The notes: generated by a model not told the origin, from the sequence alone. 11,649 bases of DNA from Candidatus Latescibacterota bacterium (GCA_012271065.1 JAAXHE010000027.1:1-11649); one strand, 5' to 3'. Shown: positions 1 to 7,425, counted from the first letter of the stretch. Translations and numbers: made by a program.

Positions 1-630
1 GCGCTGTGGAACAACCGCCAGCACCCCCGGGTGCACGGGGCGTTTTCGGATGTCTGGGGGACCGAAAAGCTCTGGGTGAGTTTCGACAGGGCAAGTCTGA
101 ATCCCCCGGAACGTCCTGGATTCAGTTTCAAGGGGCCCTATCTGCACTGGGACATTTCACTGGAGGACCCGTCGCGCTTCATGGTTCAGGGCGTGCTCTA
201 TCTGTCCGATACAGCGGCGAACCAGGGCGCGTTCACGTGCATCCCCGGCTTTCACAGGCGGATAGGGGCGTGGCTCGAGACGTTGTCCGACGATGACGAC
301 CCCAAACGACGTATGCAGGAGGAATTCGGTCATCAGGCGAAACCGGTCGCCGGCAGGGAGGGTGATCTTGTCATCTGGCACAGCCTGTTGCCCCACGGAA
401 GCAGTCCGAATTCGGCCGAACGGCCGCGGATCGTGCAATACATCACGATGAGTCCGGCGAAGGAAGACGACGATTCGCTTCGGGAGAGCCGGATCGAGGG
501 CTGGCGCGAACGCCTCACGGGATTGGGGAAGAACCAGAAGGAAAAGGAACACCTGGAAGGTGAAACTGCACGGTTGACGCCGCTCGGGCGAAGGCTCCTG
601 GGCCTGGATCGCTGGCAGCACGGGCAATGA
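1..630 (+). CDS. Phytanoyl-CoA dioxygenase (PhyH)-like Fe(II)/2-oxoglutarate oxygenase, 5'-truncated by window edge
   Basis: The frame is open from base 1 to a TGA at 628-630, giving 209 visible residues; the start lies outside the window. The C-terminal part of the double-stranded beta-helix fold of PhyH-like oxygenases is recognisable. An HWD motif supplies the proximal iron ligands (visible residues His49 and Asp51). A GAFTCIPGFH segment follows, typical of the family's core strand. A distal His132 sits in LPHGSSPN, and an Arg about 11 residues later (Arg143 in RPRIVQYI) is placed to bind the 2-oxoglutarate carboxylate. All visible cofactor ligands are present, so the enzyme is probably active. 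The family hydroxylates diverse small molecules and lipids; the substrate cannot be read from the sequence. The 66-residue ORF follows 55 bp downstream on the same strand. The GTG at 31 is not a credible start because the homologous-looking reading continues upstream of it. Confidence 0.85.
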   Translation, partial: ALWNNRQHPRVHGAFSDVWGTEKLWVSFDRASLNPPERPGFSFKGPYLHWDISLEDPSRFMVQGVLYLSDTAANQGAFTCIPGFHRRIGAWLETLSDDDDPKRRMQEEFGHQAKPVAGREGDLVIWHSLLPHGSSPNSAERPRIVQYITMSPAKEDDDSLRESRIEGWRERLTGLGKNQKEKEHLEGETARLTPLGRRLLGLDRWQHGQ

Positions 631-685
631 CCACGCAGCGAGATGGAGGACGAATAGTCACCAGTTTCCCGGACCGGAGCGATCC

Positions 686-886
686 ATGTTTATTCGCCGC
701 GACGACCGCGAATTCAGGCTGATTGCCAGGCATGACGGCGACTTCTGGCTCGTGGAGGTCTTTGAGATCGTGGACGGTACGGAACGCCTTCGCTTTGAGT
801 ACAAGCTGAACGCGCCACGGGATGAGGCCGCAGCGCACAAACGGGCGTGGGAGCTCTTCTCTGCGCGGAATCTCGCGAAGGGCTGA
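686..886 (+). CDS. Small hypothetical protein, 66 aa
   Basis: A short ORF with an ATG preceded by GGAG at 676-679 (6-nt spacing), which supports translation. I do not recognise the family. The sequence is rich in charged residues with alternating hydrophobics (FRLIARHDGDFWLVEVFEIV), suggesting two or three antiparallel beta strands, followed by a probable alpha helix (AAAHKRAWELFSARNLA). There is no signal peptide, membrane segment or cysteine motif. It lies 55 bp after the PhyH-like gene on the same strand and could be co-transcribed with it. It ends just before the hairpin at 928-965, which could also stop this transcript, although the T-run on this side is poor. Codon use looks like that of its neighbours. 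It may be a genuine small cytosolic protein; no function is claimed. Confidence 0.55.
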   Translation: MFIRRDDREFRLIARHDGDFWLVEVFEIVDGTERLRFEYKLNAPRDEAAAHKRAWELFSARNLAKG

Positions 887-920
887 ACGATAGCAAAAGC
901 GCCATCGCAAAACCACGCAC

Positions 921-965
921 AAACAAAAAAGCGGAGACGATTCACATTTGAATCGTCTCCGCTTT
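921..965 (-). terminator. Strong intrinsic terminator of dnaK, between convergent genes
   Basis: A perfect 16-bp stem (928-943 with 950-965; arm AAAGCGGAGACGATTC) closes a 6-nt loop. Read on the - strand, 17 nt after the dnaK stop codon, the stem runs into a T-rich tract (complement of AAACAAAAAA at 921-930), the classic Rho-independent layout. On the + strand the stem is followed only by GCTCTTT, so it may act weakly as a terminator for the small ORF as well. Confidence 0.9.
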
Positions 966-981
966 GCTCTTTCGATTCTGA

Positions 982-2904
982 TCACTTCTTTTTGTCGTCA
1001 TCCACCACTTCGTACTCCGCGTCCACCACGCCGTCGTCCTGCTTCTGCTCGCCCGCGGCCTGCCCCGGCTCTCCCGGCGGAGCCCCGGGCTCCGGACCGG
1101 CCTGCGAGGCCTGCGCATAGAGTTCGCTGGCCACCTGGTGCCACTGCTGGGTGAGCGCTTCGGTGGCGGATTTGATTTCGTCCGGGTTCTCGCCCTTGAG
1201 CGTTTCCTTCACCCGGTCCACCGCGGCCTGCACCTTGGCCTTGGCGTCTTCGCTGATTTTGTCGCCCATCTCTTCCAGCTGTTTTTCGGTCTGGTAGACC
1301 TGCTGATCCGCCTGGTTGCGGGCTTCGATGCTCTCCCGCCGTTTCTTGTCGTCGGCGGCGTTTTCCTGGGCGTCGTTCACCATCCGGTCGATTTCCGCGT
1401 CGGAAAGGCCCGTTGAGGCCTCGATGCGAATGCTCTGTTCCTTGTTCGTGCCCATGTCTTTGGCGGACACGTTCATGATGCCGTTGGCGTCGATGTCGAA
1501 GCTGACCTCGATCTGAGGGGTGCCGCGGGGCGCGGGCGGGATGCCGTCCAGGTGGAACCGGCCGATCGTACGGTTGTCGACCGACATCTCCCGTTCGCCC
1601 TGGAGCACGTGCACCTCAACCGATGGCTGGCTGTCGGCAGCGGTCGTGAATACCTGGGACTTCTTCGTGGGGATGGTTGTGTTGCGATCGATGAGCTTTG
1701 TCATCACGCCGCCCAGCGTCTCGATGCCGAGAGACAGCGGGGTCACATCCAGCAACACCACGTCCTTGACGTCGCCCGACAGCACACCGGCCTGGATCGC
1801 GGCGCCTACCGCGACCACTTCGTCCGGATTTACGCCCCGGTTAGAGTCTTTGCCGAAGAGTTCCTTGACCGCCTCCTGGACCTTGGGAATGCGGGTGCTG
1901 CCGCCAACCAGAATGACCTCGTTGATCTCCGATGGAGAAAGTCCCGCGTCCTTGATCGCCTGGATACACGGCCTCTTGGTGCGTTCGACCAGGTCTTCCA
2001 CGAGTTGCTCGAACTTTGCCCTGGACAGGGTCAGGTTCATATGCTTGGGGCCCGACGCGTCTGCCGTGACAAAGGGCAGGTTGACATCCGTCTGCAGGGA
2101 ACTGGAGAGCTCGCATTTGGCCTTTTCGGCCGCTTCCTTCAGCCGCTGAAGCGCCATCGGGTCGTTGCGCAGGTCGATGTTGTTCTCCCGCGCGAATTCA
2201 TCCGCGAGCCAGTCGATAATGCGCTGATCGAAGTCATCGCCGCCAAGGTGGGTGTCCCCATTGGTGGATTTGACCTCGAACACGCCATCGCCCAGTTCCA
2301 GAATGGAAATGTCGAATGTTCCGCCGCCCAGATCGTAGACGGCGATGATTTCGTCGGTTTTCTTGTCGAGGCCGTAGGCCAGTGACGCGGCCGTGGGTTC
2401 GTTGACGATGCGCTTTACTTCCAGGCCGGCGATTTTCCCCGCGTCCGTGGTGGCCTTCCGCTGTGCGTCGTTAAAATAGGCCGGAACCGTGATGACGGCA
2501 TCCGTAACGGTCTCGCCGAGATACTCCTCGGCCGTCTGTTTCATTTTCTGAAGGACCATGGCCGAGATCTCGGGAGGCGTATACGTCTTGTCGCCCAGTT
2601 TTGCGGTTGCTAGCCCGTTACTCTCTCGCTGGACCTCGTACGGCACTTCTTCAATTTCACTGGGCACTTCCTCGTAACGCCTGCCCATGAAGCGCTTGAT
2701 GGAGTAGACCGTATTCTGCGGGTTCGTCACGGCCTGTCTTTTTGCCACCTGACCGACGAGACGTTCGTCGTCCTTGGTGAAAGCGATAACCGACGGGGTG
2801 GTACGCCCGCCCTCGGTATTGGGAATCACCACGGGATCGCCTCCTTCCATAACCGCAACGCAGGAGTTGGTCGTTCCCAGGTCGATTCCGATAACTTTGC
2901 CCAT
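982..2904 (-). CDS. dnaK: Molecular chaperone DnaK (Hsp70)
   Basis: A full-length 640-residue Hsp70, close to the usual bacterial size of about 638. It is the cytosolic ATP-driven chaperone that binds exposed hydrophobic segments of client proteins and normally works with DnaJ and GrpE. Visible landmarks are phosphate-1 loop [14 protein letters not shown] (5-18), catalytic Lys70, phosphate-2 motif [12 protein letters not shown] (191-202) with Thr196 at the autophosphorylation position, adenosine motif [11 protein letters not shown] (333-343), the allosteric linker VVLLDV (about 382-387), the substrate-binding beta domain (about 390-500), a helical lid, and an acidic Gly/Pro/Gln-rich tail ending in DDDKKK. 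The segment [12 protein letters not shown] belongs to the N-terminal insertion of diderm-type DnaKs. The ATG has AAGGAA 8 nt upstream. It lies 35 bp behind the fmdB-like gene and is probably in its operon. No grpE or dnaJ is adjacent. Confidence 0.98.
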   Translation of the reverse strand: MGKVIGIDLGTTNSCVAVMEGGDPVVIPNTEGGRTTPSVIAFTKDDERLVGQVAKRQAVTNPQNTVYSIKRFMGRRYEEVPSEIEEVPYEVQRESNGLATAKLGDKTYTPPEISAMVLQKMKQTAEEYLGETVTDAVITVPAYFNDAQRKATTDAGKIAGLEVKRIVNEPTAASLAYGLDKKTDEIIAVYDLGGGTFDISILELGDGVFEVKSTNGDTHLGGDDFDQRIIDWLADEFARENNIDLRNDPMALQRLKEAAEKAKCELSSSLQTDVNLPFVTADASGPKHMNLTLSRAKFEQLVEDLVERTKRPCIQAIKDAGLSPSEINEVILVGGSTRIPKVQEAVKELFGKDSNRGVNPDEVVAVGAAIQAGVLSGDVKDVVLLDVTPLSLGIETLGGVMTKLIDRNTTIPTKKSQVFTTAADSQPSVEVHVLQGEREMSVDNRTIGRFHLDGIPPAPRGTPQIEVSFDIDANGIMNVSAKDMGTNKEQSIRIEASTGLSDAEIDRMVNDAQENAADDKKRRESIEARNQADQQVYQTEKQLEEMGDKISEDAKAKVQAAVDRVKETLKGENPDEIKSATEALTQQWHQVASELYAQASQAGPEPGAPPGEPGQAAGEQKQDDGVVDAEYEVVDDDKKK

Positions 2905-2939
2905 TGTCAGCGTTCCTTTCTATGTGATGTCGGCGTGAT

Positions 2940-3233
2940 TTATGCCGCTTTTTCCTTGCTTTTGGATTTCGCGCCGCTGCCGCTCTTGTCTTTCGAGTCC
3001 TTTTTCTTGTCTTTAGGCGCGTCCTTTTTCGCGGCCTCCTTGTAACCTTCGCTCCTGTAGTCGGTAATGTAGAAGCCAGACCCCTTGAAGATCAGCCCCG
3101 CGCCGGCGCCGATGAGCCGCTTCAGCTTGCGTTCGCCGCACTTCGGACACTTGCGAAGCGGCGGCGACGTAATGCTCTGAAAATGCTCGAATTCATGGCT
3201 GCACGCTTCACAAGCGTAGTCATATGTTGGCAT
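2940..3233 (-). CDS. FmdB-family zinc-ribbon protein, 97 aa
   Basis: It begins MPTYDYACEAC, the hallmark start of the FmdB/CxxC small zinc-ribbon family. Two CxxC knuckles (Cys8/Cys11 and Cys29/Cys32) should bind one Zn(II). They are followed by the conserved KLKRLIGAGAGLIFKGSGFYITDY stretch (about 37-59). Residues 60-97 form a very Lys/Ser/Asp-rich, probably disordered tail. The family is named after a putative regulator of formamidase, but its molecular role is largely unknown; a nucleic-acid or regulatory role is inference. The frame extends 18 codons upstream, but the ATG at 3231-3233 is chosen because it gives the conserved N-terminus and has AAGGAA 7 nt upstream. The stop is 35 bp from the dnaK ATG, so the two genes are likely co-transcribed. 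Confidence 0.88.
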   Translation of the reverse strand: MPTYDYACEACSHEFEHFQSITSPPLRKCPKCGERKLKRLIGAGAGLIFKGSGFYITDYRSEGYKEAAKKDAPKDKKKDSKDKSGSGAKSKSKEKAA

Positions 3234-3240
3234 AAACCGC

Positions 3241-3246
3241 TTCCTT
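3241..3246 (-). promoter_or_regulatory. Ribosome binding site fixing the fmdB-like start
   Basis: Read on the - strand this is AAGGAA, 7 nt before the ATG at 3231-3233. It selects that start over the ATG 18 codons upstream at 3287, whose extra residues (His/Arg-rich) do not resemble the family. Confidence 0.7.
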
Positions 3247-3405
3247 ATTCTGAATGCCTCGGAATGATGATGGGTCCGACGGTGCATTTAAAGCAACATG
3301 AGTACCAAGGCGTTGATAACAAACTGAAATATATGAAAAACAAGCAGATATCGAATCAGGCCTGTACCCTGGACCGACCCGCAATCTGTCTTTTTTGCAT
3401 AAATC

Positions 3406-3464
3406 TGCCATTTTGGCACACGCAAGAAGGGATGGCTGCAAAGTATGCAGCCATCCTTGTGTGC
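3406..3464. promoter_or_regulatory. Two adjacent inverted repeats upstream of fmdB-dnaK
   Basis: The first is a 13-bp palindrome at 3406-3418 (TGCCA-TTT-TGGCA). The second is a perfect 11-bp stem, GGATGGCTGCA (3430-3440) with TGCAGCCATCC (3446-3456), around a 5-nt loop. Outer arms GCACAC (3416-3421) and GTGTGC (3459-3464) can extend the second structure across an internal bulge. No T-run follows on either strand, so it does not look like a standard terminator. It could be an operator, an mRNA-stabilising hairpin or part of a leader. The role is inferred. Confidence 0.5.
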
Positions 3465-3490
3465 AACCAAAGCCGTCAGCTTGAATCCGT

Positions 3491-3613
3491 GAGACGTTAG
3501 ACGGGAGAGGGGAGAGATTGCCTGCCTTATGAGGTTTCTTCTCGTGCCGGAGGCAGGGAGGAACAAGATATCGGGCAAGGATTTCTTCTACCGTCTTACC
3601 TCTTCCCTCTCAC
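3491..3613 (+). repeat. Dispersed quasi-palindromic intergenic repeat, copy 1
   Basis: This stretch immediately follows the sucC stop codon. Its ends are inverted: TTAGACGGGAGAGG near 3497-3510 faces TCTTCTACCGTCTTACC near 3584-3600 and the C/T-rich CTCTTCCCTCT to 3610. An inner arm pair CCTGCC (3521-3526) and GGCAGG (3552-3557) can form a hairpin. Bases 3558-3596 match the complement of 7663-7697 in copy 2 at 33 positions, with two small gaps and two mismatches. The left half is similar but more diverged. It encodes nothing and no transposase is near, so it fits a MITE- or REP/BIME-like element; the class is inferred. Confidence 0.75.
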
Positions 3614-3618
3614 CGCCT

Positions 3619-4779
3619 TTAAGCGTGTACCGCCGCCACAACCGCTTCCGCCGCTTCTTTCAGCTCGCGGGCAACCGTAAATTTCAAATCCGAGTTCTCA
3701 AGAATCCGCGCGCCCTCCTCGGCGTTGGTCCCCTGCAGACGAACCACGATTGGCAGGTCTACCGAGAAATTCTCCAGCGCCTGGACCACACCCTCGGCGA
3801 CCCGGTCGCAACGCACGATTCCGCCGAAAATGTTGATGAGTACGGCCTTGACGCCGGCGTCCGAAAGGAGGATACGGAAGGCGTTCTCGACCCGTTCCAC
3901 GTTGGCTCCGCCGCCCACGTCCAGAAAATTGGCGGGTGACGATCCCGCATATTTCACAATGTCCATGGTGGCCATGGCCAGACCGGCGCCGTTGACCATG
4001 CAGCCGACCTCGCCGTCGAGCTTGATGTAGTTGAGATCGAATCTGGATGCATCCACTTCCAGAGGGTCTTCCTCGTCGGTGTCGCGGAGTTCCCTAATGT
4101 TTCCGTGGCGGAAGAGCGCGTTGTCGTCGAAGTTCATTTTGGCGTCCAGGGCCACAAGGTTGCCGTCCGCGGTGACCACCAGGGGGTTGATCTCTGCCAG
4201 GGAACAGTCGGCGCCGACGTAGGCGGCAAAGAGCCGGTCGATGAACCGCACACCCTGTTTGAACGCATCGGATTCCAGGCCGAGGCCGAATGCCAGCCGG
4301 CGGGCCTGAAAGGGTTGAAGCCCGACCGCCGGGTCGACGGTTTCCCTCAGGATTTTTTCAGGCGTCGCGCCAGCCACTTCCTCGATGTCCATGCCACCCT
4401 CGCTGGAAGCCATGATGACCAGCCTGGACTGATCCCGGTCCAGCACCACGCCCAGGTAGAATTCACGGGCGATATCGGTGGCGCTTTCTATCCACACCTG
4501 CTTGACGTTCTGCCCTTCAGGGCCTGTCTGAGGCGTGACCAGTTTCCTTCCGATCATGTTCCGGGCGTATCCATGGGCTTCGTCGGGGTCCTGAGCGATC
4601 TTGATTCCGCCGCCCTTGCCCCGTCCGCCGGCGTGGATCTGTGCCTTGACGACAACGGCGCCGCCGAGTTCGGCTGCCGCCCTTCGGGCCTCGTCGGCCG
4701 TTGTGGCCAGACGTCCGTCGGGGACGGGTACGTCATACGACTTGAGGATTTCCTTGGCCTGGTATTCATGGATTTTCAT
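3619..4779 (-). CDS. sucC: Succinate-CoA ligase (ADP/GDP-forming) subunit beta
   Basis: A full-length 386-residue protein (E. coli SucC is 388). It is the nucleotide-binding beta subunit of succinyl-CoA synthetase, the substrate-level phosphorylation step of the TCA cycle, and works as a complex with SucD. Visible features are an N-terminal MKIHEYQAKEIL, an ATP-grasp domain with Lys45 and the glycine loop GGRGKGGG (51-58), the Mg-binding EINPLVV (196-202, Asn198) with Asp212, and the C-terminal ligase domain with GCMVNGAGLAM (259-269), NFLDVGGGA (284-292) and NIFGGIVRCD (316-325). The ATG has GAGGAG 5 nt upstream. It starts 44 bp after gpmI and is probably co-transcribed with it. The subunit alone is not a functional enzyme, yet sucD is on neither side; the repeat at 3491-3613 sits where sucD would be expected. 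Confidence 0.97.
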   Translation of the reverse strand: MKIHEYQAKEILKSYDVPVPDGRLATTADEARRAAAELGGAVVVKAQIHAGGRGKGGGIKIAQDPDEAHGYARNMIGRKLVTPQTGPEGQNVKQVWIESATDIAREFYLGVVLDRDQSRLVIMASSEGGMDIEEVAGATPEKILRETVDPAVGLQPFQARRLAFGLGLESDAFKQGVRFIDRLFAAYVGADCSLAEINPLVVTADGNLVALDAKMNFDDNALFRHGNIRELRDTDEEDPLEVDASRFDLNYIKLDGEVGCMVNGAGLAMATMDIVKYAGSSPANFLDVGGGANVERVENAFRILLSDAGVKAVLINIFGGIVRCDRVAEGVVQALENFSVDLPIVVRLQGTNAEEGARILENSDLKFTVARELKEAAEAVVAAVHA

Positions 4780-4792
4780 GTCGTCTCCTCTT

Positions 4793-4805
4793 GACGCTTC
4801 GCGTC
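4793..4805 (-). other. Small intercistronic hairpin between gpmI and sucC
   Basis: On the - strand it reads GACGC-GAA-GCGTC, a 5-bp stem with a GAA triloop; the central GCGAAGC is known as an unusually stable minihairpin. It lies between the gpmI stop and the sucC Shine-Dalgarno sequence with no T-run, so it is not a terminator. An effect on mRNA stability or on relative translation of the two genes is possible but inferred. Confidence 0.35.
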
Positions 4806-4823
4806 GTGAACGCGGAGCGGGCT

Positions 4824-6398
4824 TTACTGTGTCTCTCTCAGGTCTTCTCCCGTCATGGCTTCCGGTTTGCGAAGCCCCAGCACGCCCAGAAAGGTGGGCG
4901 CCACGTCGCAGAGCCGGCCGCTCTTCCGGAGCCTTCCGCGGAATGCCGGATCCACAAGAATCAACGGCGCGGGATTGGCCGTATGGGCGGTGTGGGGTTC
5001 ACGGGTCCTCTGGTGAATCATCTGTTCGGCGTTGCCGTGGTCCGCGGTGACAATGGCGGCGCCGCCGACTTCGGCGATGGCTGTCAAAATCCGCCCCAGA
5101 TACCGGTCTACGGTCTCCACGGCATTGACAGCCGCTTCCAGAACACCGGTGTGGCCGACCATATCGGGGTTTGCGAAATTACAGATCGCGGCGTCGAAGC
5201 GCCGTGACCGGATGGCGTCGACGAATTTTCGAGTGACGTCCCGCGCGCTCATTTCGGGCTTGTGGTCGTACGTCGGAACGTCCCTGGGAGAAGGGACGAG
5301 GATGCGGGTTTCGCCTTCGAAGGGTTCCTCCCGCTGGCCGTTGAAAAAATACGTGACGTGCGCGTATTTCTCGGTTTCCGCGATGCGCAACTGCCGGAGC
5401 CCGGCATCGCTCAACGTCTTCCCGCATACGTCCGGCATATCCTGGGCCAGGTCTTCGGGCGAAAACGCGATTCCGTCCACGGGCAGACCGGCTTCGTAAC
5501 GCGTGAGGCAGGTATAGTGTACGCCGGGGTCGGCGTTCCGCTTGAACCCGTCGAAATCCGGCTGCACGAAGGCGCGTGTGATCTGACGTCCCCGGTCGCC
5601 CCGGAAATTGAAGCAGATCACGGAGTCGCCGTCTCCGACTGTCGCCGGAGGTCCCCCGCTGGCGCCGGCGATGACGATCGGCTTGACGAACTCGTCGGTC
5701 TCGTTTCGATTATACGCGTCCTGAAGGGCCTGGAGCGGGTCACCCGCGTGCGTCCCCCGGCCGAGCGTCATGGCATCGAAAGCCACGCGGACGCGGTCCC
5801 AGCGCCGGTCCCGGTCCATGGCGAAGTAGCGGCCGCAAACCGTGGCGATTCTGCCCACACCGGCCGCCCCGCACATTTCCCGGAAGGCGGCCAGAAGACG
5901 GAGACCGCTTGTGGGCGGCGTGTCACGCCCGTCGAGCCACGCGTGTACGCAGACCTGGTCGGGATTCAACCGGCGGCCGGCGGCCATTTTCAGCAGCGCG
6001 TTGTAGTGGTTGGGCCAGGAATGCACCCCGCCGTCGGACACCAGTCCGATCAGATGGAGGCGGCGATCGGCGCCGGCAACCCGGTCCATCGACGCGAGCA
6101 ACGCTTCGTTTCGCGAGAAGCCGCCGTCCTTCACCCTGTCGTCGATCCGGGTGACGGCCTGCATCACGATACGTCCGGCGCCAAGGTTGAGATGCCCGAC
6201 TTCGGAATTGCCGATCAATCCATCGGGCAGGCCGACGCTTCGTCCGCAGGTCCGGAGCGTCGTGGACGGGTGTGCCGTGCCGATACGGTCCATCGTGGGC
6301 GTATCCGCCAGCGCGACCGCGTTGTGGTCCACGCTGGGAGAAAGGCCCCATCCGTCGAGGATGATCAGGGCGGCAAAACGTCGTTCTGGAGTGGACAT
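4824..6398 (-). CDS. gpmI: 2,3-bisphosphoglycerate-independent phosphoglycerate mutase
   Basis: A full-length 524-residue member of the alkaline-phosphatase superfamily that interconverts 3- and 2-phosphoglycerate in glycolysis and gluconeogenesis, using two divalent metals (usually Mn) and a phosphoserine intermediate. Visible residues are Asp15 in IILDGWG, nucleophile Ser65 in GNSEVGHLN (63-71), substrate-binding DGRDTPP (156-162), FRGDRGRQ (265-272), and the metal sites in NPDMVGHTG (Asp412, His416), TADHGN (Asp453, His454) and AHT (His472). The start gives the expected short lead-in to LIILDGWG, but no clear Shine-Dalgarno sequence precedes it, so translation may be weak or coupled to lysR, whose stop is 67 bp upstream. 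The leader contains the palindrome ACGGGCCCGT at 6456-6465. sucC follows after 44 bp, an unusual partner for gpmI. Confidence 0.97.
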   Translation of the reverse strand: MSTPERRFAALIILDGWGLSPSVDHNAVALADTPTMDRIGTAHPSTTLRTCGRSVGLPDGLIGNSEVGHLNLGAGRIVMQAVTRIDDRVKDGGFSRNEALLASMDRVAGADRRLHLIGLVSDGGVHSWPNHYNALLKMAAGRRLNPDQVCVHAWLDGRDTPPTSGLRLLAAFREMCGAAGVGRIATVCGRYFAMDRDRRWDRVRVAFDAMTLGRGTHAGDPLQALQDAYNRNETDEFVKPIVIAGASGGPPATVGDGDSVICFNFRGDRGRQITRAFVQPDFDGFKRNADPGVHYTCLTRYEAGLPVDGIAFSPEDLAQDMPDVCGKTLSDAGLRQLRIAETEKYAHVTYFFNGQREEPFEGETRILVPSPRDVPTYDHKPEMSARDVTRKFVDAIRSRRFDAAICNFANPDMVGHTGVLEAAVNAVETVDRYLGRILTAIAEVGGAAIVTADHGNAEQMIHQRTREPHTAHTANPAPLILVDPAFRGRLRKSGRLCDVAPTFLGVLGLRKPEAMTGEDLRETQ

Positions 6399-6465
6399 TA
6401 CGGAGTCGGAAAATACGTTTTTGGCCTGTGAAGGGCAAGTCGAAACGGGAATGAAACGGGCCCGT

Positions 6466-7344
6466 TCAGGAAAGGTTCGGGGGAATGGTTTTTCTAAGAA
6501 TGCGGTGGAAGGACCTTACGATAGGACGGGCGAAGGTCGTGCTGCGGCCTACGAGCGCGATCGGCCGGGAAAGCCCGGGTTCGGGGAAACGAATCAGACC
6601 CGGGTCGGGAATGCCCAGCGCCCTGGCGATACCCAGCGGCACCAGCCCGTGGCCGAACCCGCACCGGGCCATCTGCGCGATGCCCGCGAACGATTGCAGG
6701 GTCTGTTCGGTCTCGATGCGGATGTTCCATTTTACCGAGAGCGCCCTGATGCGCGGTTCCAGGTGAACCCAGGTCGCGGCATGGGGTTCGATGGTGATTA
6801 CGGGAAGCGTTGTATCGCGGCGAAGTTTAAAAGGCTCCAGTCCCGAGGGAACCAGGACCATGGGCTCGTCCACGAGAGGTTCCGACTTGACATCGGCGCT
6901 GTATTCCCCCCGGTCGGCGCACAGCGCGAGCATGTATTCCCCCGAGCGAACGTGGTCGATGGCAACGGGGCTTCTGTGGGCGTTGATGACGAGTTCCAGC
7001 TGCGGGACGGCCTGCGCGACGCCGGCCAGAACGCGTGAACCCCATGAGGAAAGTATGGACTCGGAGATGCCGATCACAAGGCGGCTGGCCTGAACGGGGG
7101 ACTCGTCCGCAACCGCTTCCTTCAGGGCGGCCATGAACGGCGCCGTCTTTTCCAGCAACTGGATACCCGCGGCCGTGAGCCGGACGCGCCGGCCAACGGG
7201 TTCGATGAGTTTCCGCCCGAGCGCGCTTTCGAGTGCGTCGATGCGTTTGCTGACGGCCGACTGCGAGATGCGCAGCCGGGTGCCCGCCTTTGTCATGGTG
7301 CCGGTTTCGGAAAGCGCGGCCAGGGTTTCGATGTTCTCGATCAT
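6466..7344 (-). CDS. LysR-type transcriptional regulator
   Basis: At 292 residues it has the normal length for the family. The N-terminal winged helix-turn-helix is clear: helix-turn-helix about 16-35, with recognition segment SQSAVSKRIDALE (28-40) and the wing RKLIEPVGRRVRLTAAG (44-60). A linker helix leads to a periplasmic-binding-protein-like effector domain (about 88-292, beginning RLVIGISESILSS). The effector is not predictable. The ATG has GAGGA about 9-10 nt upstream. It is transcribed away from acn across a shared 468-bp region that contains two palindromes, the arrangement in which LysR-type regulators usually control the divergent gene and themselves. gpmI and sucC follow on the same strand and could also be in its unit. 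Which of these are targets is inferred. Confidence 0.93.
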   Translation of the reverse strand: MIENIETLAALSETGTMTKAGTRLRISQSAVSKRIDALESALGRKLIEPVGRRVRLTAAGIQLLEKTAPFMAALKEAVADESPVQASRLVIGISESILSSWGSRVLAGVAQAVPQLELVINAHRSPVAIDHVRSGEYMLALCADRGEYSADVKSEPLVDEPMVLVPSGLEPFKLRRDTTLPVITIEPHAATWVHLEPRIRALSVKWNIRIETEQTLQSFAGIAQMARCGFGHGLVPLGIARALGIPDPGLIRFPEPGLSRPIALVGRSTTFARPIVRSFHRILRKTIPPNLS

Positions 7345-7425
7345 TTGTCAACGTCCTCGGTATGAGGTTCCCGTCATTCGCCCGCCCCGCCAGGCAGCAC
7401 ACCCGCTTTCTCTCCAGCTCCAACC

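Larger units (their letters stand above)
3234..3490. other. Gene-free upstream region of fmdB-dnaK
   Basis: Together with the repeat to its right this leaves about 385 bp without a credible gene between sucC and the fmdB-like gene. It is more AT-rich than the coding DNA, especially 3290-3360, and should hold the promoter of fmdB-dnaK. I see no CIRCE (HrcA) inverted repeat and no convincing sigma-32 or sigma-54 promoter. A loose sigma-70-like TATATT on the - strand around 3328-3333 lacks a good -35 partner. Open frames crossing it on either strand have no recognisable protein signature. It contains the hairpin cluster at 3406-3464. Confidence 0.55.

Noticed and set aside
1552..2385. A 277-codon open frame on the + strand opposite dnaK
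   Set aside because: Long antisense frames opposite dnaK are a common artefact of its codon use; the protein shows no domain and overlaps highly conserved DnaK sequence.
3234..3287. A longer fmdB-like protein starting at 3287
   Set aside because: The extra 18 residues do not belong to the family N-terminus, and the ribosome binding site is positioned for the ATG at 3233.
3385..3420. Sigma-54 promoter suggested by TGGCA sequences
   Set aside because: TGGCAC on the + strand has no TTGCA at the right spacing, and on the - strand the GG-to-GC distance is 9 rather than 10.
3183..3578. Open frames of about 100 codons crossing the fmdB-sucC intergenic region on both strands
   Set aside because: They overlap the fmdB-like gene and/or the repeat, run through the palindromes and show no family signature.
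3234..3618. CIRCE element or sigma-32 heat-shock promoter for dnaK
   Set aside because: No TTAGCACTC-N9-GAGTGCTAA-like repeat is present. CCCAT on the - strand near 3272 has no CTTGAA-like box at the right distance.
5262..6431. A 389-codon open frame on the + strand opposite gpmI
   Set aside because: It is antisense to a complete gpmI with all catalytic motifs, has no recognisable protein signature, and is explained by high third-position GC in gpmI.
6442..6467. Repeated GAAACGGG and ACGGGCCCGT palindrome at the lysR stop as a terminator
   Set aside because: The best stem (AACGGG with CCCGTT) is short and no T-run follows on the - strand; it may be chance in GC-rich DNA.
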